NCBI GenBank assembly: GCA_023974075.1
Contig: JAMFTG010000124.1
Location: 152,001 to 216,000, forward strand
DNA length: 64,000 nt
DNA from: Chaenocephalus aceratus
Taxonomy: Eukaryota; Chordata; Actinopteri; Perciformes; Channichthyidae
Reading direction: 5' to 3'
The number at the start of each line of letters is the position of its first letter. The stretch's first letter is position 1. The position numbers and the translations under genes were made by a program. Below, piece by piece: positions 52,054 to 62,687 of this stretch. Below the pieces are notes generated by a model, which did no database searches, was not told where the DNA came from, and saw only the letters and a program-made list of their open reading frames with translations.

Positions 52054-52221
52054 CTCATTGGTCAGAGAGCTGTGGGCATAATGCTGCCTTTTGCAACATC
52101 CAACTTGTGTGAGATCGGCTTTTCTGCTGTTGCTGCCATCAAAACGAAATACAGATCAAAGCTGAACCAGAGACTCCATTGTCTCTTACTTTCTAAGCTT
52201 CTCTCCTGGACGCGAGAATAA
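52054..52221 (+). pseudogene. hAT transposase C-terminal dimerisation-domain remnant
   Basis: One plus-strand frame reads LIGQRAVGIMLPFATSNLCE, then IGFSAVAAIKTKYRSKLNQR, and a stop follows about 16 codons later. LPFATSNLCEIGFS followed by IKTKYRSKL is the conserved C-terminal dimerisation region of hAT transposases, as also retained in ZBED5/FAM200-like domesticated genes. Catalytic upstream segments are not visible in the preceding sequence, so this is an isolated remnant. Nothing suggests it is expressed. Confidence 0.8.
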
Positions 52222-53614
52222 CGAATACCCTAACAGCAGGCATAACAGCAGCCGCTGTTTCTCGTGAGTGGTTTCAAACACAATACACACTAACGCGTCA
52301 CAGATTATTTTGCGGTATTTGGCTGCCAAACAAAATAATGTACAGCTCGCGACGTAACTAGGAGTCTAGTGGACGGTATCAGTACTACAAGTAAAAAATT
52401 AAAAATGAATTACGTTGTTTATAAATTAATCTGAGGGCCGCAAAAAGAGGTATTAGGTTCACAACAGGATTACCCAACACATAGCAGCCACTTCATTAGT
52501 TCTAAAAGAGTTGTTCTCATTGTACATCCTTAATAAACACATTGTGAAATGTTGCACAACACATTCCCTGAACTTTTACATTTTATTAGAGGATCCTTGA
52601 CAATACGTCTGGACATGAAGGAGAGCTCTCTGAATGTCTCATACACTCACAGAAATGAATCAAGGTAGAGTTTATTTTATTCAAATACTCATATTTTTTA
52701 AATGTATTTCAATTAATTATAATCTGTATAATTCTGTAAATTCTAATACATATTAACATGGTTTAAATAATCAAAGCTGTGCAACAAACAAGATTATTTT
52801 ATTTAAAATGTATGTGATTGGTTTACATACAACTTGGGGGAAGTGAAATCAGGAAACAGGAAATGACATCCTTATTTTCCGTTGGACCTCCTACCTCAGG
52901 CTTAATGGTGAGTAATCCGAGTCATCCTTTGTCTACTTACATCCATCTGTGTATTATTCGTGCAGTTTTTATCATATTACATTAATATCAATTCATTGAT
53001 GATCAAATCTACGTAGTTTGTGGTGATTGTAAGCAGTTTTATCTTTAGTCCTACTACGTGTTGTGTACCGGCGCTCGCTAGCTAACGTTAGCTAGCAATT
53101 CACAAAACGTGGTGCTCTATGCTGAGTAGGAAAATAATCAATGATTGACGAATTTAAATGCATTTCATTCAAAGCTTTTCGGGTAGGGGTGCATTTTTTT
53201 AGACACTTTTTTAGATTTAGACAAAAAGTCTAAAGTTTTACATATCTGTGAATATCTCCGAAACGGTTTATTATAGAGAGATGTGTTTTTGTGTACATAG
53301 AAATGTTTGAATCTAACTTGCGTCAGTGCATACATTTTCTATATATACATTTATTTTTTTTAACTTCTGGAATGCACTTTTTCAGTTTGTAAACCTCGTT
53401 GCATCAGTTCAAGTGGCCTTTTTTTTTTTGGCGCTGAGAAGCGGAGCCATTTTCCTTTCGGCGCCCATGTTGACCGATTATGTCGTTCGTTAAATGTATT
53501 AAAGACATGGCGTTTAGGACAAAACCAAAATAGAGCCCATTGTGTTTAAATTGTGAAGCAATTTGTGATCCTGGTCCGTTAAAGGTGCTGATAAAATATA
53601 ATTCTTCTCCTCAG
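52222..53614. other. Upstream region of the host gene; no firm exon
   Basis: This is mostly AT-rich. A possible non-coding first exon ends at 52907, where CTTAATG is followed by a strong donor GTGAGT. It cannot be proved without transcript data. GCTAGCTAACGTTAGCTAGC near 53075 is a perfect palindromic word common in fish repeats. A GC-rich piece near 53430-53485 (GCGCTGAGAAGCGGAGCCAT) might be promoter-related or repeat-derived. Confidence 0.35.
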
Positions 53615-53782
53615 CCGAGCTGGACACCCCGAGGTTGCCATCAACTCTCTGAAAAACAAGCGAAGCGGCCAGCAGCCAACATCAGGAAGCCCAGGAAGGG
53701 AGATGTACATTTCTGTCCAAACATCCCTAGTGGTGAAACAAGAGACGGGTTGGAGGTGGAAAGGGTGGCTCTACTGACTGAG
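53615..53782 (+). CDS. Internal exon of a SAMD3-like / uncharacterised teleost gene
   Basis: The exon follows a good acceptor (AATTCTTCTCCTCAG) and ends at GAG before a GTATAATG donor. It is exactly 56 codons in phase 0. The reading runs PSWTPRGCHQLSEKQAKRPA, and further on it contains IRKPRKGDVHFCPNIPSGE and ends VERVALLTE. The basic KRP...RKGDV...P.IP.GE pattern, followed after the splice by a helix and a KWPALF motif, matches a teleost gene family usually annotated as SAMD3-like or uncharacterised. There a SAM domain normally lies upstream and outside this exon. The molecular function is unknown. An in-frame ATG at 53540 lies before the acceptor, so a start there cannot be excluded. Confidence 0.65.
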
Positions 53783-54177
53783 GTATAATGTGAAATACAT
53801 TGTATCTTACCTATCCATGATTACACTATGTTCACGGCATGGCCAGTATGTACATGATCACAGCTTTTCACCCGTCATGTTTTTTGCACTATACTTCCTG
53901 TCCAGCTCAGCTCAAGCAGCCCAACAGTTCATTTTGCACAGCACTGGACACTTCAGCTGTTTTCTGGTTACTTTGCACAGTTCATTTTTCTTTATCTATT
54001 ACACTCAGTTTGTATAATATTCTTACTCCCTAATCATATTGTCTAGCATCTAGCTTAGCGTTTCCCTTTCTATTATCCGTTTCTCAATTGTATTGTGTGT
54101 ACCCTTGCGCAGAGTTTCTAACCAAATCTCGTTTTACAAGAATCTGTACTGTATAATGAAGTTTCATTCCATTTCAG

Positions 54178-54318
54178 GTAAAAAAGAAGAAAAAGGACGA
54201 GGCCGTGATTAAGGAGAAGATGCAGCGTTCCTTCTCGCTTAGGAGACAGGAGATTCTCCAGGAGCCAAAGATTCCAGAGTTCCTAAACAAATGGCCAGCA
54301 CTATTTGACGTCAGTGAG
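54178..54318 (+). CDS. Next exon of the SAMD3-like / uncharacterised gene
   Basis: This exon is 47 codons in phase 0, between the acceptor TTCCATTTCAG and a consensus donor GTAAGTG. It begins VKKKKKDEAVIKEKMQRSFS, continues LRRQEILQEPKIPEFLNKWP and ends ALFDVSE. The pattern of a basic start, then RSFSLRRQEI and an FLNKWPALF block, is the signature of the SAMD3-like teleost family (typically xxTFxxRRxxI...RWPALF...). It joins the exon at 53615-53782 in frame across a 395-bp intron. No further exon is seen before the window ends, because the next intron holds the 9-kb LINE/DIRS nest starting only 73 bp after this donor. The full gene is therefore incomplete here. Confidence 0.75.
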
Positions 54319-54920
54319 GTAAGTGTGAATCTGAAGTTTAGTAACTCATGTATTCAATGTCACACATCTGGTAAATGGTCTGTACTTAAATATCAATCAA
54401 TCAATCAATGTTTATTTATATAGCCCAATATCACAAATGTGTCTCAGTGGTCTTCACAGTGTGTACAGAATATCAGTATGACAATACGACACCCTCTGTC
54501 CTTATACCCTCACATCGTACAAGGAAAAACTTCCGAAGAAAACCCAGTTTAAAGGGAAAAATGGGAGAAACCTCAGGGAGAGCGGCAGAGGAGGGATCCC
54601 TCTCCCAGGACGGACAGACGTGCAATAGATGCTGTGTGTACATTGAAAAGATAATACATTTGCAACATAGGTAGTCCAGATGTTCGGAAATGCATGTGTG
54701 TATAATAGGAAGATGAATCCACGAGGATATCCATCCAGGACCGATGATCTAGGACCACAGCCACGACTCAAGATCCAGGGCTCGCGATCCAGGACACAGG
54801 ACCGCAGGATCATCCATAACTCCGGATCCCGGCGTATAGAGACACCAAAAAGAAAGAGATGTGGGGAAGCTGGGTTAATCGGAACATGAGAGGACACAGT
54901 TATATCTCTCACAGGCTCCG

Positions 54921-55068
54921 CCCTCTACTGGACTCTATGGGTACTCTCTTACCCCGCAAGCATTCTCCCACTGAGACTTCTATAGACGTAGCCGGCCCTG
55001 GGCGGGCCTACCTGAATGCGCGCGCATCACACCGTATAAAAGGAGGCCTCGCCTCCTGACTATCATCC
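54921..55068. repeat. DIRS left inverted terminal repeat
   Basis: The sequence from CCCTCTACTGGACTCTATGG to CTGACTATCATCC is the reverse complement of 59333-59481 with very few differences. It includes the promoter-like TATAAAA. Confidence 0.95.
55035..55041 (+). promoter_or_regulatory. Putative TATA box of the DIRS element
   Basis: TATAAAA lies inside the left terminal repeat, about 90 bases before the gag start codon (55131). It is well placed to drive the element's transcript. The right terminal repeat carries the same motif in reverse (about 59361-59368), so it might fire antisense. This is inferred from sequence only. Confidence 0.5.
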
Positions 55069-55130
55069 TTTTCTCTTCAGCAAGCGGAAGTGTTTTCACG
55101 GAGCTTAGAAAGACGGAAAATTGAGAGATA

Positions 55131-56300
55131 ATGGAGTCAGTTCTTGACCACAGGACCTGCCCGAAATGTCCAAACCTGATCGCGGGAGCGGATCCACACC
55201 CCTCCTGTTTTTTGTGTATGGGGCCTAACCACACTGTGAGCGGTATGGGCCCGACGCCGGCATGCTCAGCCTGCCAGATGCTTCCTCGGCTCATGCGTGA
55301 GCATCGTGGTCAGCATTTCCTGTCAGCAGAGACTCCGCGGGAGGAGGTGGAGGATTCGGATCTCGACGTCGTCGAGATGGGCGAGTCAGGAGAGGAGGAA
55401 GTGCCGTTCCGATTCTCCCTTCCGTGGGGCCAGAAGACAACCCCGATTCCGGAGGACGAGGACGAGGACGCCTCGGTGTCGGGAGGTCCGACTCTCAGGT
55501 CTGCACGTGTGGATTTCCCAGCGGTGATGACCCTGGCAGCGGAGCGCGTAGGCCTACCGCTCCCACCACCGCTGCCACCGAGGCCTATAAGCCGCCTGAG
55601 ACAGGGGTTTTACGGCCCGGTGCATCCAGCGTAACCAACCTTCGTTTCGCCCCAACTGCCTGATATATGGCGGTGTGTGGAGGCGATCACCCCTCAGGCA
55701 GCCGCCCCCGCCCTCCTGTCACAAGATGGGAGCGATTATTCCGGACCGCGCTATAGGTCAGATGAATAATCTGATTCATGGCGTGGCCGCTGCAGCAGGG
55801 CGGGTGATTTCCTTGGCCACAGTGGCGTCTCGTCACGTGTGGTTGGGACTCACTGCCCTATCTAGAAAAGGACCGAGAAGATCTCCTCGAAGCCCCCGTG
55901 TCCACGGAAGGGCTCTTTGGGTCAATCTCCTCGGTCACTCAGCGCTTCAGCCGCCTGGAGGAGGAAGGGGTCCAGTTAGCAGGATGCTGCCTCCGGCCCC
56001 GCCGCCTCCGGGCCCCGCCTCCGGCCCCGCCTCCGGCCCCGCCTCCGGCCCCGCCACGCGCTCCTCCACGCGTTTCCATGCAGGCGAGGGAGCGCAGTGC
56101 GACAGTGAAGCGGAGGGAGAGGCGCCGGCACGGGGGTCCCGTAGCTGCGGCGCCCCTCCACCTCTATGGCCCATCACGTGGTACCGGCATATCGGCAGCC
56201 ACGGGGAGGGGCTGCCCGACCTCGGCAGGCTCATCAGCAGCAGAGAGAGGCCGGGTGGGGTGCGCCGTCAGCCCGAAGCTGACTGTAGGTAGCGTCTCGG
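55131..56300 (+). pseudogene. DIRS gag-like ORF1 (frameshifted)
   Basis: The first piece (55131-55634, 167 codons) starts MESVLDHRTCPKCPNLIAGA. It carries CxxC, then CFLCMGPNH, then CSAC, resembling the cysteine-rich N-terminus of fish DIRS Gag. An acidic stretch (EDEDEDAS) and a proline run follow. Gag similarity continues in a second frame from about 55720 (AAAAGRVISLATVASRHVWL) and in a third from 55898 (TEGLFGSISSVTQRFSRLEE), so at least two frameshifts have occurred. A 12-bp GC-rich tandem (CCTCCGGCCCCG) at about 55995-56055 adds a proline-rich tract. Gag would package the element RNA; this copy cannot make an intact one. Confidence 0.8.
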
Positions 56301-56361
56301 CGGGGGGAGAAAAATCTCTTCGCCCGGGACGCGAGGGTGAATCCCGCCTCCTCCCTATTCG

Positions 56362-58859
56362 ATGCACAGATTCCTTTTAAAACATTTAAAAAATAAAAAA
56401 AAAGTTGATCTGTATCCAAGTCTAAGTGTCCTTTGTTTCCACAATGCTACACTTACACATGATGTCTGTACAGATTCCCCACTCGCCGCCCCAGCCATAG
56501 CTCCTGTAAGAGAGGAGGCTAGTGGGAGTGCGCAGATGAGAGTGATGAAACGTAAACAAAGCTATCGTAATGTTATACGGGTACAGAGGCATTATGGCCG
56601 GCCTATTGCTGTTGGGGAACACACTAAGCCTGGGGTTAAGACTCCAATGAATGCAGGTTACCAGAATTGCATTATGGCAGCGCCCGCACTCATAAAAGAG
56701 CGCGTGGCGGTGCGTTCAGGGACCTTAGTAGACCGCACTACTCCTATGAGGACTCCGATTAATGATGTTCACCGTAGGGGTGAAAACAGCATTTTGAGGG
56801 AGCGCGCGCTCACACATGAGCGTGCGGCGGTGCGTTCAGGGTCCTCAGTAAATAATCGGCCCTTTCTGTGTCGACCCTCCACGGGCGAATCTTCCCTTCA
56901 CGGGGAGTTTTGCGGCGGGACGGGTCGCCAGAGAGTACCACAGCTTTATAGCTGCGGCTCCACAGCTGAGGGCCTGCCCTTTAACACAGTGTTATGGGGA
57001 ATGGAAACTCAGCTGTGTACTATCAAGGTGGATGGACAGGACGCTGAAACGGGGCTATTCACTCCAGTTCTGCAGCGTCCCACCCCCTTTTATGGGCATG
57101 CGAGAGGTGAAGCTATCCTCTCGAGAGGGGATGAGTTTCCTCTCAGCAGAGATTCAGGCTCTGGTGCAGAAACAGGCTGTGTCTGTTGTGCACCCTCAGC
57201 GCAGGGAAGAGGGTCTTTATTCCATATACTTCCTGGTTCCCAAGAAGACAGGGGAATTCAGACCTATTCTAGATCTCCGCGGCCTGAATCGCCACATTTC
57301 CCGCAGGAAATTCTGCATGCTAACTATGAAACAGTTACTGGGGCTGGTGTAGCCGGGCGATTGGTTCACCACCATCGACCTGAAAGACGCGTACTTTCAT
57401 GTAGAAATTGCTCCAGAGCACAGAAAGTATCTGCGTTTTGCCTTCCAGGGAATAGCCTACGAGTACAACAGGCTGCCGGTCGGCTATTCCCTATCCCCAC
57501 GCACATTCAGCAAATGTGTGGCCACAGCGCTTCAACCGCTGCGCGCACACGGCATGAGAGTTTTCTTTTACATAGACGACCTCATAGTCATGGCTGGGTC
57601 ACGGGAACAGGCAATGTTTTGCACAGCACAATTGATCACACACCTAACCAGATTAGGCTTTGCGATCAATTGGAAAAAGAGCACCCCCATACCTCACCAA
57701 CGGGCGTTGTATTTGGGTGTGGTGCTCGATGCAGGCACGTTGCGCGCCACCCTGTCAGAGAGCAGACGTGCGTCCCTTCTTCAGGGGGTGCGCAGACTGC
57801 GACAGGGGGCAACAGTGACAGCTTTTACTGTCATGCAGACGCTGGGTCTCATGACGGCTGATCACATGATGGTCCCGTTAGGGTTACTACATATGCGCCG
57901 CCTGCAGAGGTGGTTCTCCAGCCTGCGCTTGGATCCCAAGAGGCACAAGCGGCGGCTGGTGACCATACCCCCCTCAGTGAGGGGCAACCTCCGGTTTTGG
58001 GGGTCCCCGGATCACCTCCGGAGGGGGTCTCCACTGGGACGGGTGACCTCCTACATCACAGTGTTCACGGATGCATCCGGAACAGGATGGGGAGGGACCT
58101 GCCTGAAGAGGGCTATAGGTGGGCGCTGGGCTCTAACAGAGTGTCGACACAGCAACCTCCTAGAGCTACGGGCGGTAGTGTTAGTCCTCTGGCATTTCAG
58201 GCCCCTAATTCAGGGGAGACATGTATTGGTCAGGAGCGACAACAGCACCACAGTGGCTTATATCAACAGGCAGAGCGGAGTCCGCTCCGCCCTGCCTGTT
58301 GACCACAGCGGAGAGGCTGTGGTTATGGGCTTCAGAGGTGGTGTTATCTCTGAGAGCCCTCCATATCCCGGGACTGGAGAACGGGGGAGCCGACATCATG
58401 TCGAGGGGCGGCCCCCTGCCAGGCGAGTGGGTGCTTCACCCGAAGGTGGTGAAGCAGATCTGGGCCCAGTTCGGGAGAGCGGAAGTGGATCTGTTCGCCA
58501 GCCGGCGAAACAGCCACTGTGCCCTGTGGTTCTCCGTGGCTCGGAGCGACGACCCACCCTTGGGGGTGGACGCGTTTGCACACGAGCCATGGCCAAGGAA
58601 GCTGCTATACGCCTTTCCACCGCTGCGTCTCATTCTCCCCCTCCTGAGGAGAGTGAGGCGAGAACGTCTGTCAGTCATCCTAGTGGCTCCGGATCGCGTT
58701 GGGGCGCCGTGGTACTCAGAGATGACACAGATGAAGGTGGGCCAGCCCTGGGAGGTTCCCCAGTTCTGGGGGGCGATGTCTCAAGAGGCAGGTGCAATCG
58801 GGGCGTTACCCACTCTCGGCCGTCCTCTCCAGGCTTGGCTCCTGAGAGGGACAGGCTGA
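56362..58859 (+). pseudogene. DIRS pol: reverse transcriptase, RNase H and downstream domain (broken)
   Basis: An N-terminal region without recognised domain (from 56362) is followed, after a frame change near 57030, by the reverse transcriptase. It shows YFLVPKKTGEFRPILDLRGL, then TTIDLKDAYFHVEI, RLPVGYSLSPRTFSK and the catalytic FFYIDDLIV. A single in-frame TAG at 57350-57352 interrupts it just before PGDWFTTIDL. RNase H follows with FTDASGTGWGG, LELRAVVLVLW and VRSDNSTTVAYINRQ. A frameshift near 58290 moves the remainder (ADIMSR, EVDLFASRRN, VDAFAHEPWP) into another frame ending at 58859. That last region corresponds to the methyltransferase-like/linker region of DIRS pol; I am less sure of it than of RT and RNase H. 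Confidence 0.92.
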
Positions 58860-59023
58860 GACAGGGTGGATTGTCTGACAGCGTTATTCAGTCTATCCAG
58901 GCAGCTAGAGCTGGATCCACCACAGCCTGTTACAGGCCGAGGTGGCTAGGATTCCAGCGATGGTGTGAGGAGCGGAGAATAGAGCCCCGGCACTGTTTTT
59001 TGAGCACACTTTTTGCGAGGTAA
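58860..59023 (+). pseudogene. DIRS tyrosine recombinase, N-terminal remnant only
   Basis: The frame reads SVIQSIQAARAGSTTACYRP and then RWLGFQRWCEERRIEP, ending FLSTLFAR and a stop at 59021-59023. This resembles the N-terminal core-binding domain of DIRS recombinases. The catalytic domain that should carry Arg, His-x-x-Arg and Tyr is absent. Only about 165 bp separate the stop from the internal complementary region. A deletion of most of the recombinase gene explains the short element, and such a copy could not integrate by itself. Confidence 0.78.
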
Positions 59024-59190
59024 GCGCAGCAGGGTGTGCTCTGTCAGCCACAGCCCAGATTTCTCCTCGGTTACAACCGGGTTAAAGGAGAAGGTGGGGC
59101 AGCAGCTGCTGACCATAATAGCCGGTCAGGGGCAGTAGGGTGGAATATTGTTGGACGACAGTGCGCGTATACATCGCGGCTCCACCCACT

Positions 59191-59290
59191 GTACCCATAG
59201 AGTCCAGTAGAGGGCGGAGCCTGTGAGAGATATAACGTCGGGTTACGTAGTGTAACCCTTGTAATATTAGCACAGGCGGAGCCCTCTACT
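59191..59290. repeat. DIRS internal complementary region
   Basis: Bases 59191-59235 are the exact reverse complement of the left end (54900-54944). Bases 59236-59290 are the reverse complement of the right end (59473-59527) with two differences. Their junction (GATATAACGTCGGG) therefore records the two ends joined in a circle. This arrangement is the template proposed for DIRS circle formation. Confidence 0.95.
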
Positions 59291-59332
59291 CGGGGCACTG
59301 TCTGTCCTATTCCGCTCGCTGAAGAGAGGTGT

Positions 59333-59481
59333 AGGATGATAGTCAGGAGGCGAGGCCTCCTTTTATACGGTGTGATGCGCGCGCATTCAGGTAGGCCCGC
59401 CCAGGGCCGGCTACGTCTATAGAAGTCTCAGTGGGAGAATGCTTGCGGGGTAAGAGAGTACCCATAGAGTCCAGTAGAGGG
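59333..59481. repeat. DIRS right inverted terminal repeat
   Basis: From AGGATGATAGTCAGGAGGCG to CCAGTAGAGGG this is the inverse of 54921-55068. Beyond it the two ends of the element differ, as in other DIRS elements. Confidence 0.95.
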
Positions 59482-59603
59482 CTCCGCCTGTGCTAATATA
59501 ACAAAGGTTACACTACGTAACCCGACGGTACAGACAGAGAGAAGGACGAAGTGAGATGTCCCCCGACAAACTAAGCCTATATCAGCAAAACTTGGGGCTG
59601 AAT

Positions 59604-61400
59604 CTAATCAGCCCTAACTATAAGCTTTATCAAAAAGGAAGGTCTTAAGCGCACTCTTAAAAACGGATAGGGTGTCTGCCGCCCGAACACAAACTGGAAG
59701 CTGATTCCACAAATGTGGAGCTTGATAAGAAAAGGCTCTGGCTCCCATTGTACTTTTAGAGACTCTAGGAACAACCAACAACCCTGCATTCTTGGAACGC
59801 AATGCCCTAGTAGGCCAGTAGGGTATAATGAGTTCTTTAAGGTAAGATGGCGCCTGCCCATTAAGGGCTTTGTAGGCGAGAAGAAGAATTTTAAATTCTA
59901 TCCTGTGTTCTATAGGGAGCCAGTGTAAGGCAGCCAGAACAGGAGTAATGTGGTCCCTTCTCCTAACTGGTCAGTACACGAGCTGCAGCATTTTGAATCA
60001 GCTGAAGCGACTTGACTGACTTCTTGGTACTCCCTGATAATAAAGAGTTACAATAATCCAGCCTAGAAGTAACAAATGCATGGACTAGTTTCTCTGCATC
60101 GTTTTGAGGCAAGATATGCCTGATTTTTGCAATGTTACCTATATGGAAGTAGGCAGTCCTTGAAATTGATTTTATGTGGGCGTTAAAGGATAAATCCTGA
60201 TCAAATATAACACCAAGATTCCTTACAGTCTCACTGGAGGCCAAATTAATGCCATCCATAGTTAGTATATCCTTAGATAATTTGTTTCGTAGATTATTCG
60301 GGCCAAGTACAATAATTTGTTTAACATCAAAAAGTTGAAGGTCATCCACGTTTTTAAGTCCTTAAGGCAGTCTTGAATTTTATTTAGATGATTAATTTCA
60401 TCAGGCTTGATTGATAAATATAGTTGAGTATCATCCGCATAACAATGAAAGTTCACAGAATGATTCCTTATAATATTGCCTAATGGAAGCATATATAATG
60501 TGAACAAATAGGTCCGAGCACTGAGCCCTGTGGCACTCCATGGCTAACTTTGGTTTGCGTGGAAGATTCATCGTTGACACGTACAAACTGAGAGCGTTCA
60601 GATAGATGGGACCTAAACAGCCTAAAGCAGTTCCCTGTATGCCAACTAAGTGCTCTCGTCTTTGCAATAGGATATGATGGTCGATAGTATCAAATGCAGC
60701 ACTGAGATCGAGCAAAACAAGAATAGAGACAAGTCCCTTGTCTGAGGCTATTAGAATGTCATTTGTGACTTTAACCAGAGCTGTCTCTGTGCTATGATGT
60801 GTTCTAAAGCCAGACTGAAAGTCTTCAGATAAATCATTGTTTTTTAAGTAACAGCTGTTTTGCAACCGCTTTCTCAAGAATCTCTGAGAGGAACGGAAGA
60901 TTAGAAATAGGTCTATAGTTGGCTAAAACCTCTGGATCGAGGTTGTGCTTTTTAAGAAGCGGTTTTATCACTGCTACTTTGAATGATTGTGGAACATAGC
61001 CTGATAATAAAGACATATTCATAATATTTAATAAAGAAGTGCTAATTAATGCAACAGCTTAGTTGGAATTGGGTCTAACATGCACGTTGATGGTTTAGAA
61101 GAGAGAATCATTGAATGTAATTGTTCAAGGTTTATGGCTGAAAAGCATTCTAGTTTACTGTCTAGTGTAATATTAGAACTTACGTTTCCGGGAGCTGTTG
61201 ATAACACTATACTGGTCAAAGGCAAGAGGTCATTAATTTTGTTTCTAAGAGTAACAATTTTATCGTTAAAAAAGCACATAAAATCATTGCTACTGAGTGC
61301 TATGGGAATAGAAGGCTCAATGGAGCTGTGTCTCTCTGTCAGCCTGGCTACAGTGCTGAAGAGAAATGTTGCATTATTCTTATTCTCATCTATTAATGAA
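59604..61400 (-). pseudogene. L2 copy 2 ORF2: reverse transcriptase part (broken)
   Basis: Minus-strand pieces at 61046-61279, 60834-61022, 60431-60877, 60262-60507, 59963-60349 and 59604-59861 cover the reverse transcriptase and C-terminus. Motifs include NYRPISNLPFLSEILEKAV, LLDLSAAFDTIDHHILLQRR and the catalytic [11 protein letters not shown]. The [10 protein letters not shown] region is damaged by a frameshift near 60510. A loss of about 10 bases near 60320, compared with copy 1 (TTCAGTTTTGGTCG), shortens it further. It is non-functional. Confidence 0.9.
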
Positions 61401-61464
61401 GAGTAGTAGGCTGCTCTCGCTTTACGCAGTGCTTTCTTATATTCATTGAGAGTAATATGCCAAA

Positions 61465-62573
61465 TTAAACGAGATTCTTCAAGTTTAGTGGAACGCCATA
61501 TAGGTCAAGTTGTCTAGACTTTTGCTTTATTTTGCGGGTTTCGGCATTATGCCATGGAGCTAATCTATGTTGTTTTATTTTCTTCTTTTTCAAAGGAGCA
61601 ACAGAGTCTAATTTTGTTCGCAGCGCATCTATAGCACTATCAACAACATGATCAATTTGGGGTGGTGTACATTTTGTATAAGTTTCCTCCCCTACATGCA
61701 GACATGCTATCGAGTTAAGTATTGGTGGAATCTCTTCCTTAAATGTGGCTATAGCACTAACAGATAGGTTTCTGCTGCAGGAGCTTTTGACTAATGCTTT
61801 GTAGTCTCGTAACAGTACTTCAAAAGTTACTAAGAAATGGTCGGATAAAGCAGGATTATGCGGTTCGATTAATAGTTGCTCAATTTCAATACCATAAGTC
61901 AGAACAAGGTCGAGAGTGTGATTATAGCAGTGGGTTGGTTTATTTACACTCTGACAGAAACCAACAGAATCTAATATAGAGTTAAATGCAACAGTAAGGC
62001 TATTTTTATCATCGTCAACATGAATATTAAAGTCACCTACGATAATTACTTTGTCTGTTTTAAGAACCGACGTTGATAAAAACTCAGAGAATTCTGATAA
62101 GAATTCTGAATAAGGACCTGGTGCACGATACACTGTAACAAATAAGATTGGCTGCAAAGTGTTCCAGGTCGGATGCGTAAGACTAAAAACGAGGCTTTCA
62201 AAGGAGGTATAATTTAATTTTGGTTTAGTATTGATAAGTAAACTTGAGTCAAAGATGCAACTCCACCTCCTCGGCCCGTGCCTCGGGGAATATGAGTGTT
62301 GACATGGCTGGGTGGAGTGGCCTCATTTATGCTGACATATTCTTCATGTCTCAACCAAGTTTCAGTGAGACAGCATATATCAATATTATAATCTGATATT
62401 AAATCATTTACCAATATTGCTTTAGATGCTAGAGATCTTATGTTTACGAGACCACATTTAATCTTCCTGTTTTGTTGCACTGTAGTAGTTGTTACATTTA
62501 CTTTTATTAGGTTATTATGTATGACACCTCTATTAGGTTTCACCTTAAATTGTCTTTGGGCAGACACACACAC
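61465..62573 (-). pseudogene. L2 copy 2 ORF2: AP-like endonuclease part (frameshifted)
   Basis: The N-terminal piece (62214-62573) carries VNIRSLASKAILVNDLISDY and CCLTETWLRHEE, with the catalytic glutamate in TETW. The longer piece (61465-62157, 230 codons) carries TVYRAPGPYSEF, VGDFNIHVDD and ALSDHFLVTFE, then the linker to the reverse transcriptase. A small deletion near 62257 (AAAGATGCAACTCC, against AAAGATTGCTGCAACTCC in copy 1) breaks the frame between them. All catalytic landmarks survive in sequence, so the damage is light. Confidence 0.9.
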
Positions 62574-62687
62574 CGCTAATATTGGGTATTTTATTGGGTT
62601 CGGGATTCCTATGGGTGACTGCCTAGGAGAGAGCGCAGAGAAGCGTGTAAAACTGCGACTCTGCCTCCTGGTCTCAACTCCAGTTTG

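Larger units (their letters stand above)
54900..59527 (+). mobile_element. DIRS-like tyrosine-recombinase retrotransposon (defective)
   Basis: This element has all the structural marks of a DIRS family member. It has about 148-bp inverted terminal repeats (54921-55068 and 59333-59481), unmatched outer ends, gag and RT/RNase H frames, a recombinase start, and an internal complementary region (59191-59290) that mirrors the joined ends. That region places the termini at TTATATCTCTCACAGG (left) and TAACCCGACG (right). L2 copy 1 shows the empty site (ACACAGGTATAGACAG), so no target duplication was made, as expected of integration by a tyrosine recombinase. At 4.63 kb it is shorter than typical full-length DIRS elements, and it carries frameshifts, a stop in RT and a missing recombinase core. 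Confidence 0.95.

Noticed and set aside
56362..57861. The 499-codon frame as one protein
   Set aside because: Only its first part is credible. From about 57030 the reverse transcriptase motifs lie in a different frame, so the later half is a shadow.
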